A DNA stretch of 9,490 bases from Brachybacterium sp. (GTDB lineage Bacteria > Actinomycetota > Actinomycetes > Actinomycetales > Dermabacteraceae): NCBI GenBank assembly GCA_030451965.1, contig JAKDNE010000104.1:1-9490 (forward strand). Reading direction: 5' to 3'. Position numbers and translations under genes: made by a program. Positions 1-5,705 of this stretch are shown one piece after another. Below the pieces are notes generated by a model. It saw only the letters and a list, made by a program, of their open reading frames with translations. It did no database searches and was not told where the DNA came from. Numbering within the stretch: position 1 is the first letter of the stretch; each line of letters starts with the position of its first letter.

Positions 1-174
1 GTCATCGCGAACGAGGAGACGAGGAGGGCGCACCATTCCACACCGATGGTCCGGACCGATGTGCCTGCCCTCGGGCTGCAGCCTTTCGGGACCGGCGTGT
101 TCCCGCACGGCACGGACGAGACGCGGCTTCTCGCGCACCCGGTGCGCCATCCACGCGACGCACTGACGACCTGA
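1..174 (+). CDS. possible 3' end of an unidentified gene (5' end outside window)
   Basis: Frame 1 is open from the first base to a TGA at 172-174, giving 57 residues of a C-terminus. Third codon positions are roughly 84% G/C, which suits a coding frame in this genome. The residues are of mixed composition, without the Arg/Ser excess typical of shadow frames here (for example the stretch ALGLQPFGTGVFPHGTDETR). I do not recognise the family. The opposite strand is also open across the same bases, and the neighbouring DNA is degenerate, so this could be chance or a gene remnant. It is incomplete, so domains cannot be judged. Confidence is low. Confidence 0.28.
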   Translation, partial: VIANEETRRAHHSTPMVRTDVPALGLQPFGTGVFPHGTDETRLLAHPVRHPRDALTT

Positions 175-377
175 GGCGGCGGAATCGTGCGGACCGCCGC
201 GGTGCTGCCCCGAGCGGGGAGGCAGGAGCTTGCCGAGCAGATGCCCGCCTCTTGATGGCCTCCGTGCGTCTGAGCACCGCAGCCGAGACCATCTGCGAGG
301 ACGGGCACGGGCGTCGAGGGAGGAACCGCCGGCGGCCCGCTGCGCTCCCGCGCGGCCGCTCGGCCCGGAGGCGGGCC

Positions 378-521
378 GGCCGGCCAGGTCTGGAACACCG
401 TCGTGATCTCCGAGACGGCGCGGTCCTGCAGACCGTCGAACTGTCCGTCGAGTCCCATCGGGGGACTGCTGCCGGTGCCGTGCGGGGCGAAGCGCGCCAG
501 GAGGATCTGGGCGGCGGTCCA
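378..521 (-). pseudogene. possible eroded coding fragment, unknown family
   Basis: Read on the minus strand from a TGG at 521-519, this ~48-codon segment has about 90% G/C third positions and a natural-looking composition (for example AAQILLARFAPHGTG and QFDGLQDRAVSEITTVFQTW). Flanking sequence in the same frame lapses into low-complexity Pro/Gly/Arg. The frame differs from the IS110-like fragment just upstream on the same strand, so the two are not one intact gene. The mirrored plus-strand frame shares its third positions and is therefore also G/C rich there, but its translation is Arg/Ser/Pro rich and less protein-like. I cannot assign a family. This may be a fragment or chance. Confidence 0.2.
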
Positions 522-553
522 GGACGAGCCCGGTGGCCAGGCTGCCTCCGCCG

Positions 554-625
554 AAGACGCTCGAGCGCGGCATGGATCTGTGTCAGCAAGGAACGGATCC
601 GGTGCAGCGTCCTGGTGGTCTCATG
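554..625 (-). pseudogene. IS110-family transposase remnant (short internal fragment)
   Basis: The minus-strand translation of these 24 codons contains TRTLHRIRSLLTQIHAALER. This closely resembles the segment linking the N-terminal DEDD-type catalytic domain to the C-terminal region in actinobacterial IS110-family transposases, where the usual form, from memory, is TRxxNRIRxLLTQIHPALER. The similarity stops abruptly on both sides. None of the expected flanking parts is visible in any minus-strand frame: not the catalytic acidic residues, nor the C-terminal Ser-containing domain with its SGSSIRGEH-like stretch. The element is therefore a relic, not a mobile copy. The remnant is short, so the assignment rests on one motif recognised by memory. 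Confidence 0.45.
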
Positions 626-747
626 GGCTGCAGGACGAAGGAGACGTGACCTTCGCACCGGACGGCGAGGACGAGCAGCACTGCGAGCGCCTGCTGCCGG
701 CACCGACGACTGCCCCGAGATCATCGCCGCCTCGGTGCCCACCTCCG

Positions 748-776
748 ATGTATGTGCGTGCTGCGGAACGTATTCT
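748..776 (+). promoter_or_regulatory. weak candidate promoter for the small acidic ORF
   Basis: A TATTCT hexamer at 771-776 is a plausible -10 box. It lies 28 bases before the ATG at 805, which would leave a leader of about 20 bases. Seventeen bases upstream sits ATGTAT (748-753), a poor match to TTGACA. The surrounding bases are less G/C rich than the rest of the region. Confidence 0.25.
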
Positions 777-804
777 GGGGTGCCACGGCATCGGAGGATT
801 TGTG

Positions 805-969
805 ATGATCGCACCACGTGAGAAGCCTGAGTACGACCCTGCTCCGGGGGAAGGACCGATTCCGGAGCTCGAGGATGACGAGACGATCGCGCCCCGACCT
901 GAGGAGGAGATCGCCGACCAGCTCCGCGCTGAGCCCGATGCGGAGGGCGACGGCACCGGGCCCCGCTGA
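805..969 (+). CDS. small acidic proline-rich hypothetical protein (54 aa)
   Basis: An ATG at 805 is preceded by GGAGG at 793-797 with 7 bases of spacing, an excellent ribosome binding site, and the frame closes with TGA at 967-969. The 54-residue product has 17 Asp/Glu against 5 Lys/Arg, 10 Pro and almost no aromatic residues (one Tyr). It is therefore very acidic and probably disordered. There is no signal peptide, membrane segment or Cys. About 74% of third positions are G/C, lower than the core genes but well above chance for an AT-neutral frame. The same frame is open far upstream, but those residues are Arg/Ser rich and have no binding site, so I start at 805. I do not recognise a family and infer no function. 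It stands alone between degenerate DNA and a tRNA. Confidence 0.5.
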   Translation: MIAPREKPEYDPAPGEGPIPELEDDETIAPRPEEEIADQLRAEPDAEGDGTGPR

Positions 970-1146
970 GGCGCGCGGGGACTGGTGCGCGGGGAGGTCA
1001 CGACGTCACCTGATCGCGCATCAGTCCCCGTCGCCGTCGACGTCGACGCGAAGGTGCTCCCGTGGCATGCGAGAGATCATTTCGCGTTCTTCACTCGTAG
1101 CTGCCCGTTCCGGAACGTACCGGAGAGGGCGTAACTACTGGTCACG

Positions 1147-1220
1147 TAGGCCAGGCGGGGCTTGAACCCGCGACCGACGGATTATGAGTCCGCTGCTCTG
1201 ACCGGCTGAGCTACTGGCCC
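1147..1220 (-). tRNA. tRNA-Ile2 (anticodon CAT, lysidine type); alternative tRNA-Met
   Basis: The minus strand from 1220 to 1147 folds as a full cloverleaf. The acceptor stem is GGGCCAG/CTGGCCT, the D arm GCTC/GAGC, the anticodon stem GCGGA/TCCGT with loop CTCATAA, the T stem GCGGG/CCCGC with loop TTCAAGC, and the discriminator is A. The anticodon CAT is at 1186-1184. CAT tRNAs are initiator Met, elongator Met or Ile2. The initiator is excluded because the anticodon stem lacks the three G-C pairs next to the loop. The acceptor has consecutive C4-G69 and C5-G68 pairs, reported as recognition elements for TilS in E. coli, and the overall sequence resembles ileX-type tRNAs. I therefore favour Ile2 reading AUA. 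No CCA is encoded, as is common in Actinobacteria. Confidence 0.85.
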
Positions 1221-1222
1221 GT

Positions 1223-1272
1223 GCCCTGCGCGCAGGGCGGTCAGGAATCTATCACGGACAAGCATCCTGACC
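1223..1272 (-). terminator. two inverted repeats between the glycoside hydrolase gene and tRNA-Ile2
   Basis: Downstream of the hydrolase stop (1303) on the minus strand there are two structures. The first is an 8-bp inverted repeat, GGTCAGGA (1239-1246) with TCCTGACC (1265-1272), around an 18-base loop. The second is a perfect 16-base palindrome, GCCCTGCGCGCAGGGC (1223-1238), ending just before the tRNA. Neither is followed by a T run, so they are not classical intrinsic terminators. They could slow transcription, end it weakly, or take part in processing of the tRNA 5' end. Confidence 0.3.
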
Positions 1273-1302
1273 TGGCCGAGCACCCGGCGTCATCCCTGGT
1301 GA

Positions 1303-2571
1303 TCACGGATCGACGCGGGTCGCGGCCGCCCCGCCGGTGCGGGTGTCGCCGGCGGTGACGTCTGCCAGCTCGCGGACCACGCGGAGCGTGGGGCGCTCTC
1401 CGGCGCGCGAGGCCTCCATCCACTGCTCGAAGACCGAGCCGCCGGGTGCCGCCGCGCTGCGCAGCAGCAGCGGGTCCGGGCCGACGGGCAGGTCTATCTC
1501 CCGTCCTCGGGGTGCCGGCAAAGGCTGCTCGCGGGCCGCCGCGATCGCATCCTGGAAGGCCGCACCGGAGTTCTTGAGACGGCCCTCCTCGTCGAACAGG
1601 CCCAGGGTGTGCTCGAGCGGCGGGAAGTCCGCCAACGACCGGGAGACGTCGTGCGAGCACCACCAGGTGATGCCCCAGAGCTCGGGGCACTGCAGGGAGT
1701 TCTCGACGGTGCTGCGCACGAACCAGGGGACGTCCGCCTCCTCCAGGATGCTCCGGGGGGCGCCGACCTCCTGGAGCCAGAGCGGACGCTCCGGCCGGGA
1801 GGAGAAGGCGCGAGCCAGCTCGAGGTAGTACTCGGTGCGATGGGCGACCTCGTGGGAGCGGGCGCCGTAGCGCTGGCCGGTCCCGTCGAAGATCCAGGAA
1901 TGGACCACGGTCGCGTCGCCGAGCTGCGCGGACTGGTCCGGGGTGAACGCGTGGTCGTCCATGAACCAGGCGGCGTCGTAGTTGGCGACGGTGTGCATCC
2001 CCTGCGGGGCGCCGTCGCGGGCGGCGTCCAGGAGCGTGCGTGTCCAGGCCTCCGCCTGCGGGACCGTGAGGGCATCGGGATCAGGGTGGTTGGAGGCGGA
2101 GAACTGGTTGACCTCGTTGCCGAGGGTGAGGCCCAACAGGTTCGGGGCATCGGCCAGCCGGTGCGCCAGAGCGCGCACCAGCTGCGCGGTGGCTGTCACC
2201 ACGTCGGGGTCGGTGAACATATTGCGTCGGTGCCAGGTCGCCAGCCAGCTGGGGAGGAAATCGAAGCTCGACAGGTGTCCCTGGATCGCGTCGACCACGA
2301 CGTCCAGGCCGAGCCCTGCGGCGATGTCCACCACGGCGCGCACGTCGTCGAGGGCGCGGGGGCGGATCAGGGTGCGGTTCGGTTGCAGCAGCGGCCACAG
2401 CGGGAACAGACGGATATGATCGACGCCGAGGGACGCGACGGCGGCGAGGTCCTCGCCGACGGCGTCCAGGTCCAGGTCGAGCCAGGAATGGAACCATCCC
2501 TGCCGCGGGGTGTAGTTGACACCGAAACGCACCGGAGTGGCACGAGCCGGGGTGTGGGGGGAGGCAGACAT
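1303..2571 (-). CDS. GH5-like (clan GH-A) glycoside hydrolase, cytoplasmic
   Basis: The product is about 422 residues and probably hydrolyses a beta-glycosidic bond in an imported oligosaccharide; the substrate cannot be read from sequence. It shows a TIM-barrel pattern: a first strand RFGVNYTPRQGW, then HIRLFPLW, and DVVVDAIQGHL. The strand-4 motif LTLGNEVNQF carries the expected acid/base Glu (about residue 153), and the strand-7 motif LWLQEVGAP carries the nucleophile Glu (about 268). ITWWCSHD near 304 fits the strand-8 Trp. There is no signal peptide, so it acts inside the cell. The last ~70 residues are Ala/Pro rich. I chose the ATG at 2571-2569 because AGG at 2579-2577 lies 5 bases upstream. 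The ATG at 2574 and one at 2649 are alternatives; the latter adds a Thr/Ser/Pro-rich tail and has GGGAGG 13 bases away. Divergent from the LacI gene, it is probably that repressor's target. A non-GH5 family of the same clan is possible. Confidence 0.85.
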   Translation of the reverse strand: MSASPHTPARATPVRFGVNYTPRQGWFHSWLDLDLDAVGEDLAAVASLGVDHIRLFPLWPLLQPNRTLIRPRALDDVRAVVDIAAGLGLDVVVDAIQGHLSSFDFLPSWLATWHRRNMFTDPDVVTATAQLVRALAHRLADAPNLLGLTLGNEVNQFSASNHPDPDALTVPQAEAWTRTLLDAARDGAPQGMHTVANYDAAWFMDDHAFTPDQSAQLGDATVVHSWIFDGTGQRYGARSHEVAHRTEYYLELARAFSSRPERPLWLQEVGAPRSILEEADVPWFVRSTVENSLQCPELWGITWWCSHDVSRSLADFPPLEHTLGLFDEEGRLKNSGAAFQDAIAAAREQPLPAPRGREIDLPVGPDPLLLRSAAAPGGSVFEQWMEASRAGERPTLRVVRELADVTAGDTRTGGAAATRVDP

Positions 2572-2682
2572 CATGTCCTTCCGTCGGGCAGTGCTCGAGG
2601 GCGGCGTTCGCAGCGACACTGTGGAGGCCGGCGCCGGGGTGCCGGACATGTCCGACCCGGAGCCTCCCGGTCACTTCCTGTT

Positions 2683-2688
2683 ACTATA
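2683..2688 (-). promoter_or_regulatory. candidate -10 box (TATAGT) for the glycoside hydrolase gene
   Basis: On the minus strand bases 2688-2683 read TATAGT, a 5/6 match to TATAAT and rare in such G/C-rich DNA. It would start transcription near 2676, about 105 bases before the chosen ATG. No good TTGACA-like -35 box is visible at 17-18 bases upstream. The hexamer lies inside the candidate LacI operator. On the plus strand, overlapping TACTAT (2682-2687) could similarly serve the repressor gene. Confidence 0.4.
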
Positions 2689-2697
2689 GCGGTTTAG
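2684..2697. promoter_or_regulatory. candidate LacI-family operator in the divergent promoter region
   Basis: CTATAGCGGTTTAG is an imperfect 14-bp palindrome: 5 of 7 base pairs are symmetric, with the central CG step that is typical of LacI/PurR/GalR-type operators. In the other orientation it reads CTAAACCGCTATAG, close to TAAACCGGTTTA-like sites. It stands out as an A/T island in the 173-base gap between the hydrolase and the repressor, and it covers the TATAGT -10 box. Binding here would block both genes, which fits repression plus autoregulation. Confidence 0.5.
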
Positions 2698-2744
2698 TCG
2701 TGGTCGTGGGCGGGTGACGCCGCACCGGCCGGAGAGGGTGGACG

Positions 2745-3869
2745 ATGACCACCAGTACGCAGTCCGGAAGCGGCCGTGGGCAGCGCGTCACCATCGCGGA
2801 CATCGCGCGTCGCGCCGGGGTCACCCCGGCCGCCGTCTCCCTCGCCGTGAACGGGAGGCCCGGAGTCTCGGAGGCGACCCGAGAGCGGATCATGGCCATC
2901 GCTGCGGAGCTGCGGTGGGAGCCCTCGCCCGCGGCCCGTGCCCTCGCCGGGGCCCCGGTGCTCACGGTCGGCATGGTGCTGGCCAGGCCTGCCGAGGTGC
3001 TCGGGACGGAGTCGTTCTTCGGTGCCTTCGTGGCCGGGCTGCAGGAGGTCCTCAGCCGCCGCGACTACTCGCTCCAGATGAAGATCGTGGAGACCACCGA
3101 CGACGAGATCGACACCTTCCGCCGCTGGTTCGCACAGCGCAGGGTGGACGGCGTGGTGGTCGTGGACCTGCGCCAGGATGATGCCCGCATCCCTGCGCTC
3201 GAGGATCTCGGGCTGCCCGCGCTCGTGGTCGGCGGCCCCGGACACCACGGCTCCCTGCCCTCGGTCTACGTCGATGATGCCCACGCGACCCGCCTGCTGG
3301 TGGACCATCTGGCCGAGCTCGGCCACCGGCGCCTCGCCCGTGTGGCGGGCAACGGGGACTTCCTCCACATCCTGCTGCGCGATCGGGCGTTCACCGAGCG
3401 CTGCGCCGAGCTCGGCATCGACGCGATCACCCAGGACGCCGGCTTCGGCACGCGCGGCGCGGAGATCGCCACCGCCGAGCTGATGGCTCGCCGGGAGGCT
3501 CCCACCGCGATCGTCTTCGACAGCGACGAGATGACACTGGCCGGCGCCCAGGTGCTCGAGGAGGCCGGGTCCCGGATTCCCGAGGACGTCGCGGTCGCGA
3601 GCTACGAGGACTCGGCACTGACCCGCACCCACCGCCCTCCGATCACCGCGATCGGCCGCTCGGCCATCGAATACGGCCGGGTCGCCGCGACCCACCTGCT
3701 CGAGGTGATCGAGGCGAGCCGGAGCCGGTACGGCTCCTCGTCGGCACCGCTCCAGGAGTCCCGGGCGATCGAGCCCGTGCTGGTGGTGCGGGCCTCGACC
3801 CGGCCCGGTGGCGCGGAGCCCGCACCTGCGGCCCACGGGCCGTCAGGGACAGGGTTACCTTCGTCATAG
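2745..3869 (+). CDS. LacI-family transcriptional regulator
   Basis: This 374-residue protein has the full LacI/GalR plan. Residues ~15-62 form the helix-turn-helix and hinge: VTIADIARRAGVTPAAVSLAVNGRPGVSEATRERI, broken here only by family-standard variation, ending in the hinge-like SPAARALAGA. Residues ~72 to 350 form a periplasmic-binding-protein-like effector domain with the usual landmarks: VGMVLARP strand, DGVVVVDLR, LPALVVGG, VYVDDAHATRLLVDHLAELGH, AIVFDSDEMTLAG, IPEDVAVASYEDS and ITAIGRSAIEYGRVAATHLLE. The last ~25 residues are a Pro/Gly-rich tail. The ATG at 2745 has GGAGAGGG at 2731-2738. It is a cytoplasmic DNA-binding dimer. The divergent GH5-like hydrolase suggests the effector is a sugar related to that enzyme's substrate. 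No transporter genes are in the window, so the regulon must extend elsewhere if it includes uptake. Confidence 0.93.
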   Translation: MTTSTQSGSGRGQRVTIADIARRAGVTPAAVSLAVNGRPGVSEATRERIMAIAAELRWEPSPAARALAGAPVLTVGMVLARPAEVLGTESFFGAFVAGLQEVLSRRDYSLQMKIVETTDDEIDTFRRWFAQRRVDGVVVVDLRQDDARIPALEDLGLPALVVGGPGHHGSLPSVYVDDAHATRLLVDHLAELGHRRLARVAGNGDFLHILLRDRAFTERCAELGIDAITQDAGFGTRGAEIATAELMARREAPTAIVFDSDEMTLAGAQVLEEAGSRIPEDVAVASYEDSALTRTHRPPITAIGRSAIEYGRVAATHLLEVIEASRSRYGSSSAPLQESRAIEPVLVVRASTRPGGAEPAPAAHGPSGTGLPSS

Positions 3870-3901
3870 TGGCCGGTCGTGCCGGGGTTCCGGGATGCGA
3901 A

Positions 3902-3924
3902 GCGCCCCGATTCCCTGCTACTGT
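3902..3924 (+). promoter_or_regulatory. candidate tRNA-Asn promoter (-10 region)
   Basis: TACTGT at 3919-3924 is a reasonable -10 box, 12 bases before the first base of tRNA-Asn. It would place the transcription start near 3931 with a very short leader, as is usual for tRNA genes. The 17 bases upstream lead to TGCGAA, a weak -35. The gap between the lacI stop and the tRNA is only 67 bases, so a promoter for this tRNA must lie here or within the lacI end. Confidence 0.35.
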
Positions 3925-3936
3925 CGTCCAGGTCGA

Positions 3937-4008
3937 TCCCGCATAGCTCAACGGCAGAGCACTCGACTGTTAATCGAGCGGTTCTTGGTTCGAATCCAAG
4001 TGCGGGAG
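3937..4008 (+). tRNA. tRNA-Asn (anticodon GTT)
   Basis: The sequence folds as a complete cloverleaf. The acceptor stem is TCCCGCA/TGCGGGA, the D arm GCTC/GAGC, the anticodon stem CTCGA/TCGAG with loop CTGTTAA, the T stem CTTGG/CCAAG with loop TTCGAAT, and the discriminator is G. Anticodon GTT reads both Asn codons, and a G discriminator is the Asn standard. CCA is not encoded (the next bases are CCC). I looked for a displaced copy of the 3' end that would mark an integrated element and saw none in the window. Confidence 0.96.
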
Positions 4009-4022
4009 CCCAGTACAGGAGC

Positions 4023-4048
4023 ACAGCCCCGGAGATCTCCGGGGCTGT
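4023..4048 (+). terminator. hairpin terminator after tRNA-Asn (perfect 26-bp palindrome)
   Basis: Two 13-base arms meet without a gap: ACAGCCCCGGAGA and TCTCCGGGGCTGT are exact reverse complements. As RNA this gives an ~11-bp G/C-rich stem closed by a GAUC tetraloop. It starts 15 bases after the tRNA and is followed by CTCATTTCCC, a weak T stretch. Its place between the tRNA and osmC fits an intrinsic terminator for the tRNA transcript. It may be leaky, because only 36 bases remain before the osmC start and no clear promoter is visible there. Confidence 0.7.
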
Positions 4049-4084
4049 CTCATTTCCCGTTGGTTCTCGTGAAGGAGAAGGACG

Positions 4085-4552
4085 ATGACCTCCGTCCCAG
4101 ATGACCGTTTCGAGCTCCCGGAGAACTTCGGTCCCGGCAGTGTCTGGGCGGACCGCACCGGAGAGCGCACCCTCGTCGGCCGCACTCAGCGCGGCGTCGA
4201 GATCCCGATCGGTCACGGCGAGGGGGAGATCAACCCCGGCGAGCTGCTGAAGCTCGCGCTGATCGGCTGCGCCGGCATGAGCAGCGACGTGAACCTCGCC
4301 CGCCGCCTCGGCGAGGACTTCGATATGCGTCTGTGGGCCCACGGCACCTCCGACGAGGAGCAGAACCGCTACCTCACCATCGTCGAGGAGGTGCAGCTCC
4401 CGCTCGAGGGGCTCACCGAGCAGGAGATCGCCACCGTGGTGAAGGTCTTCGGGCGCGCGGTCGCCGCGGGCTGCACCGTCGAGCGGACCGTCGTCCCCGG
4501 CGCGGAGGTCACCCATCGCATCCTCGGCGCGGACGAGGCGGGTCAGGCATGA
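4085..4552 (+). CDS. OsmC/Ohr-family protein (putative thiol peroxidase)
   Basis: The 155-residue product carries the OsmC-family hallmarks. The first conserved Cys (residue 62) sits in LALIGCAGMSSDVNLARRLG at the start of the central helix, and the second (Cys130) in GRAVAAGCTVERTV. Members with both cysteines reduce organic hydroperoxides in the cytoplasm. The flanking GELLK and the C-terminal EVTHRI strand also fit, and the length is close to the family norm. The ATG at 4085 follows a purine-rich AAGGAGAAGG site. Its stop codon overlaps the next gene's ATG in an ATGA, so the two are one transcriptional unit and probably translationally coupled. The family includes members of unknown activity, so peroxidase function is an inference from the two cysteines. 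Confidence 0.88.
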   Translation: MTSVPDDRFELPENFGPGSVWADRTGERTLVGRTQRGVEIPIGHGEGEINPGELLKLALIGCAGMSSDVNLARRLGEDFDMRLWAHGTSDEEQNRYLTIVEEVQLPLEGLTEQEIATVVKVFGRAVAAGCTVERTVVPGAEVTHRILGADEAGQA

Positions 4553-5040
4553 CCGTCCGCCCCATCCGGATCGTCGGCGACCCGGTGCTGCGCACCGCCT
4601 GCGATCCGATCCGGAAGATCACCGACGGCACGCGCACTCTCGTGCAGGACCTGCTGGACACCGTCGACGACGAGGGCCGCGCAGGTGTGGCCGCGAATCA
4701 GATCGGGGTGAGCCTGCGCGCCTTCTCCTGGAACCTCGGGGAGGAGGGTGGCCTCGGCTGCATCCTCAATCCCGTCATCGTCGAGCTCTCCGAGGAGCTG
4801 CAGCTCGACGACGAGGGCTGCCTCTCGGTGCCCGAGCTGTTCTTCCCGCGCACCCGCTCCTCCTACGCACGCTGCGTGGGCATGGACGTCGAGGGGCAGG
4901 AGATCGAGCTGGCGGGGGAGGGCCTCGTCGCCCGGCTCATCCAGCACGAGGTCGGACACCTCGACGGCGCGCTCTACATCGACGGCCTCGAGCGCTCTGT
5001 GAAGAAGCGGGCATTGCGCCAGATCAGGGAGACCCTCTAA
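4549..5040 (+). CDS. def: peptide deformylase
   Basis: This enzyme removes the N-formyl group from the initiator Met of nascent proteins at the ribosome. The 163-residue sequence shows the three metal-site motifs in order: motif 1 AGVAANQIG (Gln51), motif 2 EGCLSVPE (metal ligand Cys91) and motif 3 QHEVGHLDG (His133, catalytic Glu134, His137). The first Gly of the usual GxGxAAxQ is Arg (R44), and HEVGH replaces HExDH. A Gly at that place is also known in other actinobacterial deformylases, so I do not read it as inactivating. The ATG at 4549 overlaps the osmC stop (ATGA), implying coupled translation, since no strong separate ribosome binding site is present. The length fits a short type, without the C-terminal extension of longer deformylases. 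Confidence 0.95.
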   Translation: MTVRPIRIVGDPVLRTACDPIRKITDGTRTLVQDLLDTVDDEGRAGVAANQIGVSLRAFSWNLGEEGGLGCILNPVIVELSEELQLDDEGCLSVPELFFPRTRSSYARCVGMDVEGQEIELAGEGLVARLIQHEVGHLDGALYIDGLERSVKKRALRQIRETL

Positions 5041-5129
5041 GCTCTCCACAGACAGGCACTCGCTGTCATCAGATCCCTCCGCAGGACCGATTCGTTGGGG
5101 AAGACGCATCGGACACCGGAAGGAACGAG

Positions 5130-5621
5130 ATGACCCAGGGCGTTCTGTATATTCACTCCGCTCCGCGGGCCCTCACGCCGCACATCGAATGGGCCGCCAG
5201 CGGAGTTCTCGGCGCGCCCGCACGCATCCGCTGGGAGGACCAGCCGGTGGGGCGCGGGCTGCAGCGGGCCGAGATGACCTGGCGAGGGCGCGAGGACACC
5301 GGCGCCTGCTTGGTCAGCGCCCTGCGGGGCATGCACGAGGTCCGCTTCGAGGTGACCCAGGAATCGACGGCCGCCGTGGACGGTGCACGCTGGAGCTGCA
5401 CTCCCGAGCTCGGCATCCACCATGCCGCGACCGATCACGCCGGCAACATCGTGCTCACCGAGGATCACGTGCGCGGCTGCATTGACCGGGCTGGTGACGA
5501 TCCCGCGGCGCTGCGCCGCGAGCTCGGCATCGCCCTGGGCGGCCCGTGGGACGAGGACCTCGAGATCTACCGCCACGCCGGCGAGGGCGTGCCGATGCGC
5601 TGGCTGCACCGCGTCAGCTGA
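5130..5621 (+). CDS. DUF3145 family protein, function unknown
   Basis: The 163-residue product matches the actinobacterial DUF3145 family along its length. It starts with GVLYIHSAPRALTPHIEWA, continues with GVLGAPARIRW, ACLVSALRG and VRFEVTQES, then DGARWSCTPELGIHHA, and ends with the very characteristic RHAGEGVPMRWLH. It has no signal peptide or membrane segment, so it is cytoplasmic. The ATG at 5130 follows GGAAGGA (5118-5124) at 5 bases. It lies 89 bases after def, with no clear terminator between, so it could be read through or have its own promoter. It ends 84 bases before fabF, which runs toward it. The family has no established biochemical role; frequent placement next to fatty-acid genes is my recollection, not proven here. 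Confidence 0.92.
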   Translation: MTQGVLYIHSAPRALTPHIEWAASGVLGAPARIRWEDQPVGRGLQRAEMTWRGREDTGACLVSALRGMHEVRFEVTQESTAAVDGARWSCTPELGIHHAATDHAGNIVLTEDHVRGCIDRAGDDPAALRRELGIALGGPWDEDLEIYRHAGEGVPMRWLHRVS

Positions 5622-5705
5622 ACCGGGCGACTGCGACCGACGGCATGGCTCGCCGTTCGTGAGCGGTGCCGGGTGCAGCACTCGGGCACTCGAGCCTTCT
5701 GCGAC

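Larger units (their letters stand above)
175..804. other. gene-poor, degenerate stretch with scattered coding remnants
   Basis: No intact gene is convincing in these ~630 bases. Long open frames exist on both strands, but their translations are dominated by Arg, Ser, Pro and Ala, as expected from high-GC DNA in wrong frames. None has a believable ribosome binding site with a recognisable product. Two minus-strand segments look like eroded coding sequence: an IS110-type transposase piece (554-625) and an unidentified piece in another frame (about 378-521). The simplest reading is decayed accessory DNA between the gene ending near 174 and the small ORF at 805. Confidence 0.5.

Noticed and set aside
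2..817. A 271-codon minus-strand open frame covering the first 800 bases
   Set aside because: The translation is mostly Arg, Ser, Ala and Pro with no continuous family match and no ribosome binding site. Only a short internal piece looks like IS110, so it is not an intact gene.
1106..1117. Perfect 12-base palindrome CGTTCCGGAACG upstream of the tRNA-Ile2 3' end
   Set aside because: Short G/C palindromes are common by chance in this DNA and no gene is placed to be controlled by it, so I do not call it an operator.
2572..2649. ATG at 2649 as the start of the glycoside hydrolase
   Set aside because: It adds 26 low-complexity residues before the conserved barrel and its GGGAGG is 13 bases away, while the ATG at 2571 has AGG at 5 bases. 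It remains an alternative.
3937..4010. tRNA-Asn as the attachment site of an integrated element
   Set aside because: No integrase, no displaced copy of the tRNA 3' end and only housekeeping genes are seen on either side.
4933..4965. HEVGH in the deformylase read as a broken metal site
   Set aside because: Both His ligands, the catalytic Glu and the motif 2 Cys are present. Gly in place of Asp is also found in other actinobacterial deformylases, so activity is expected.
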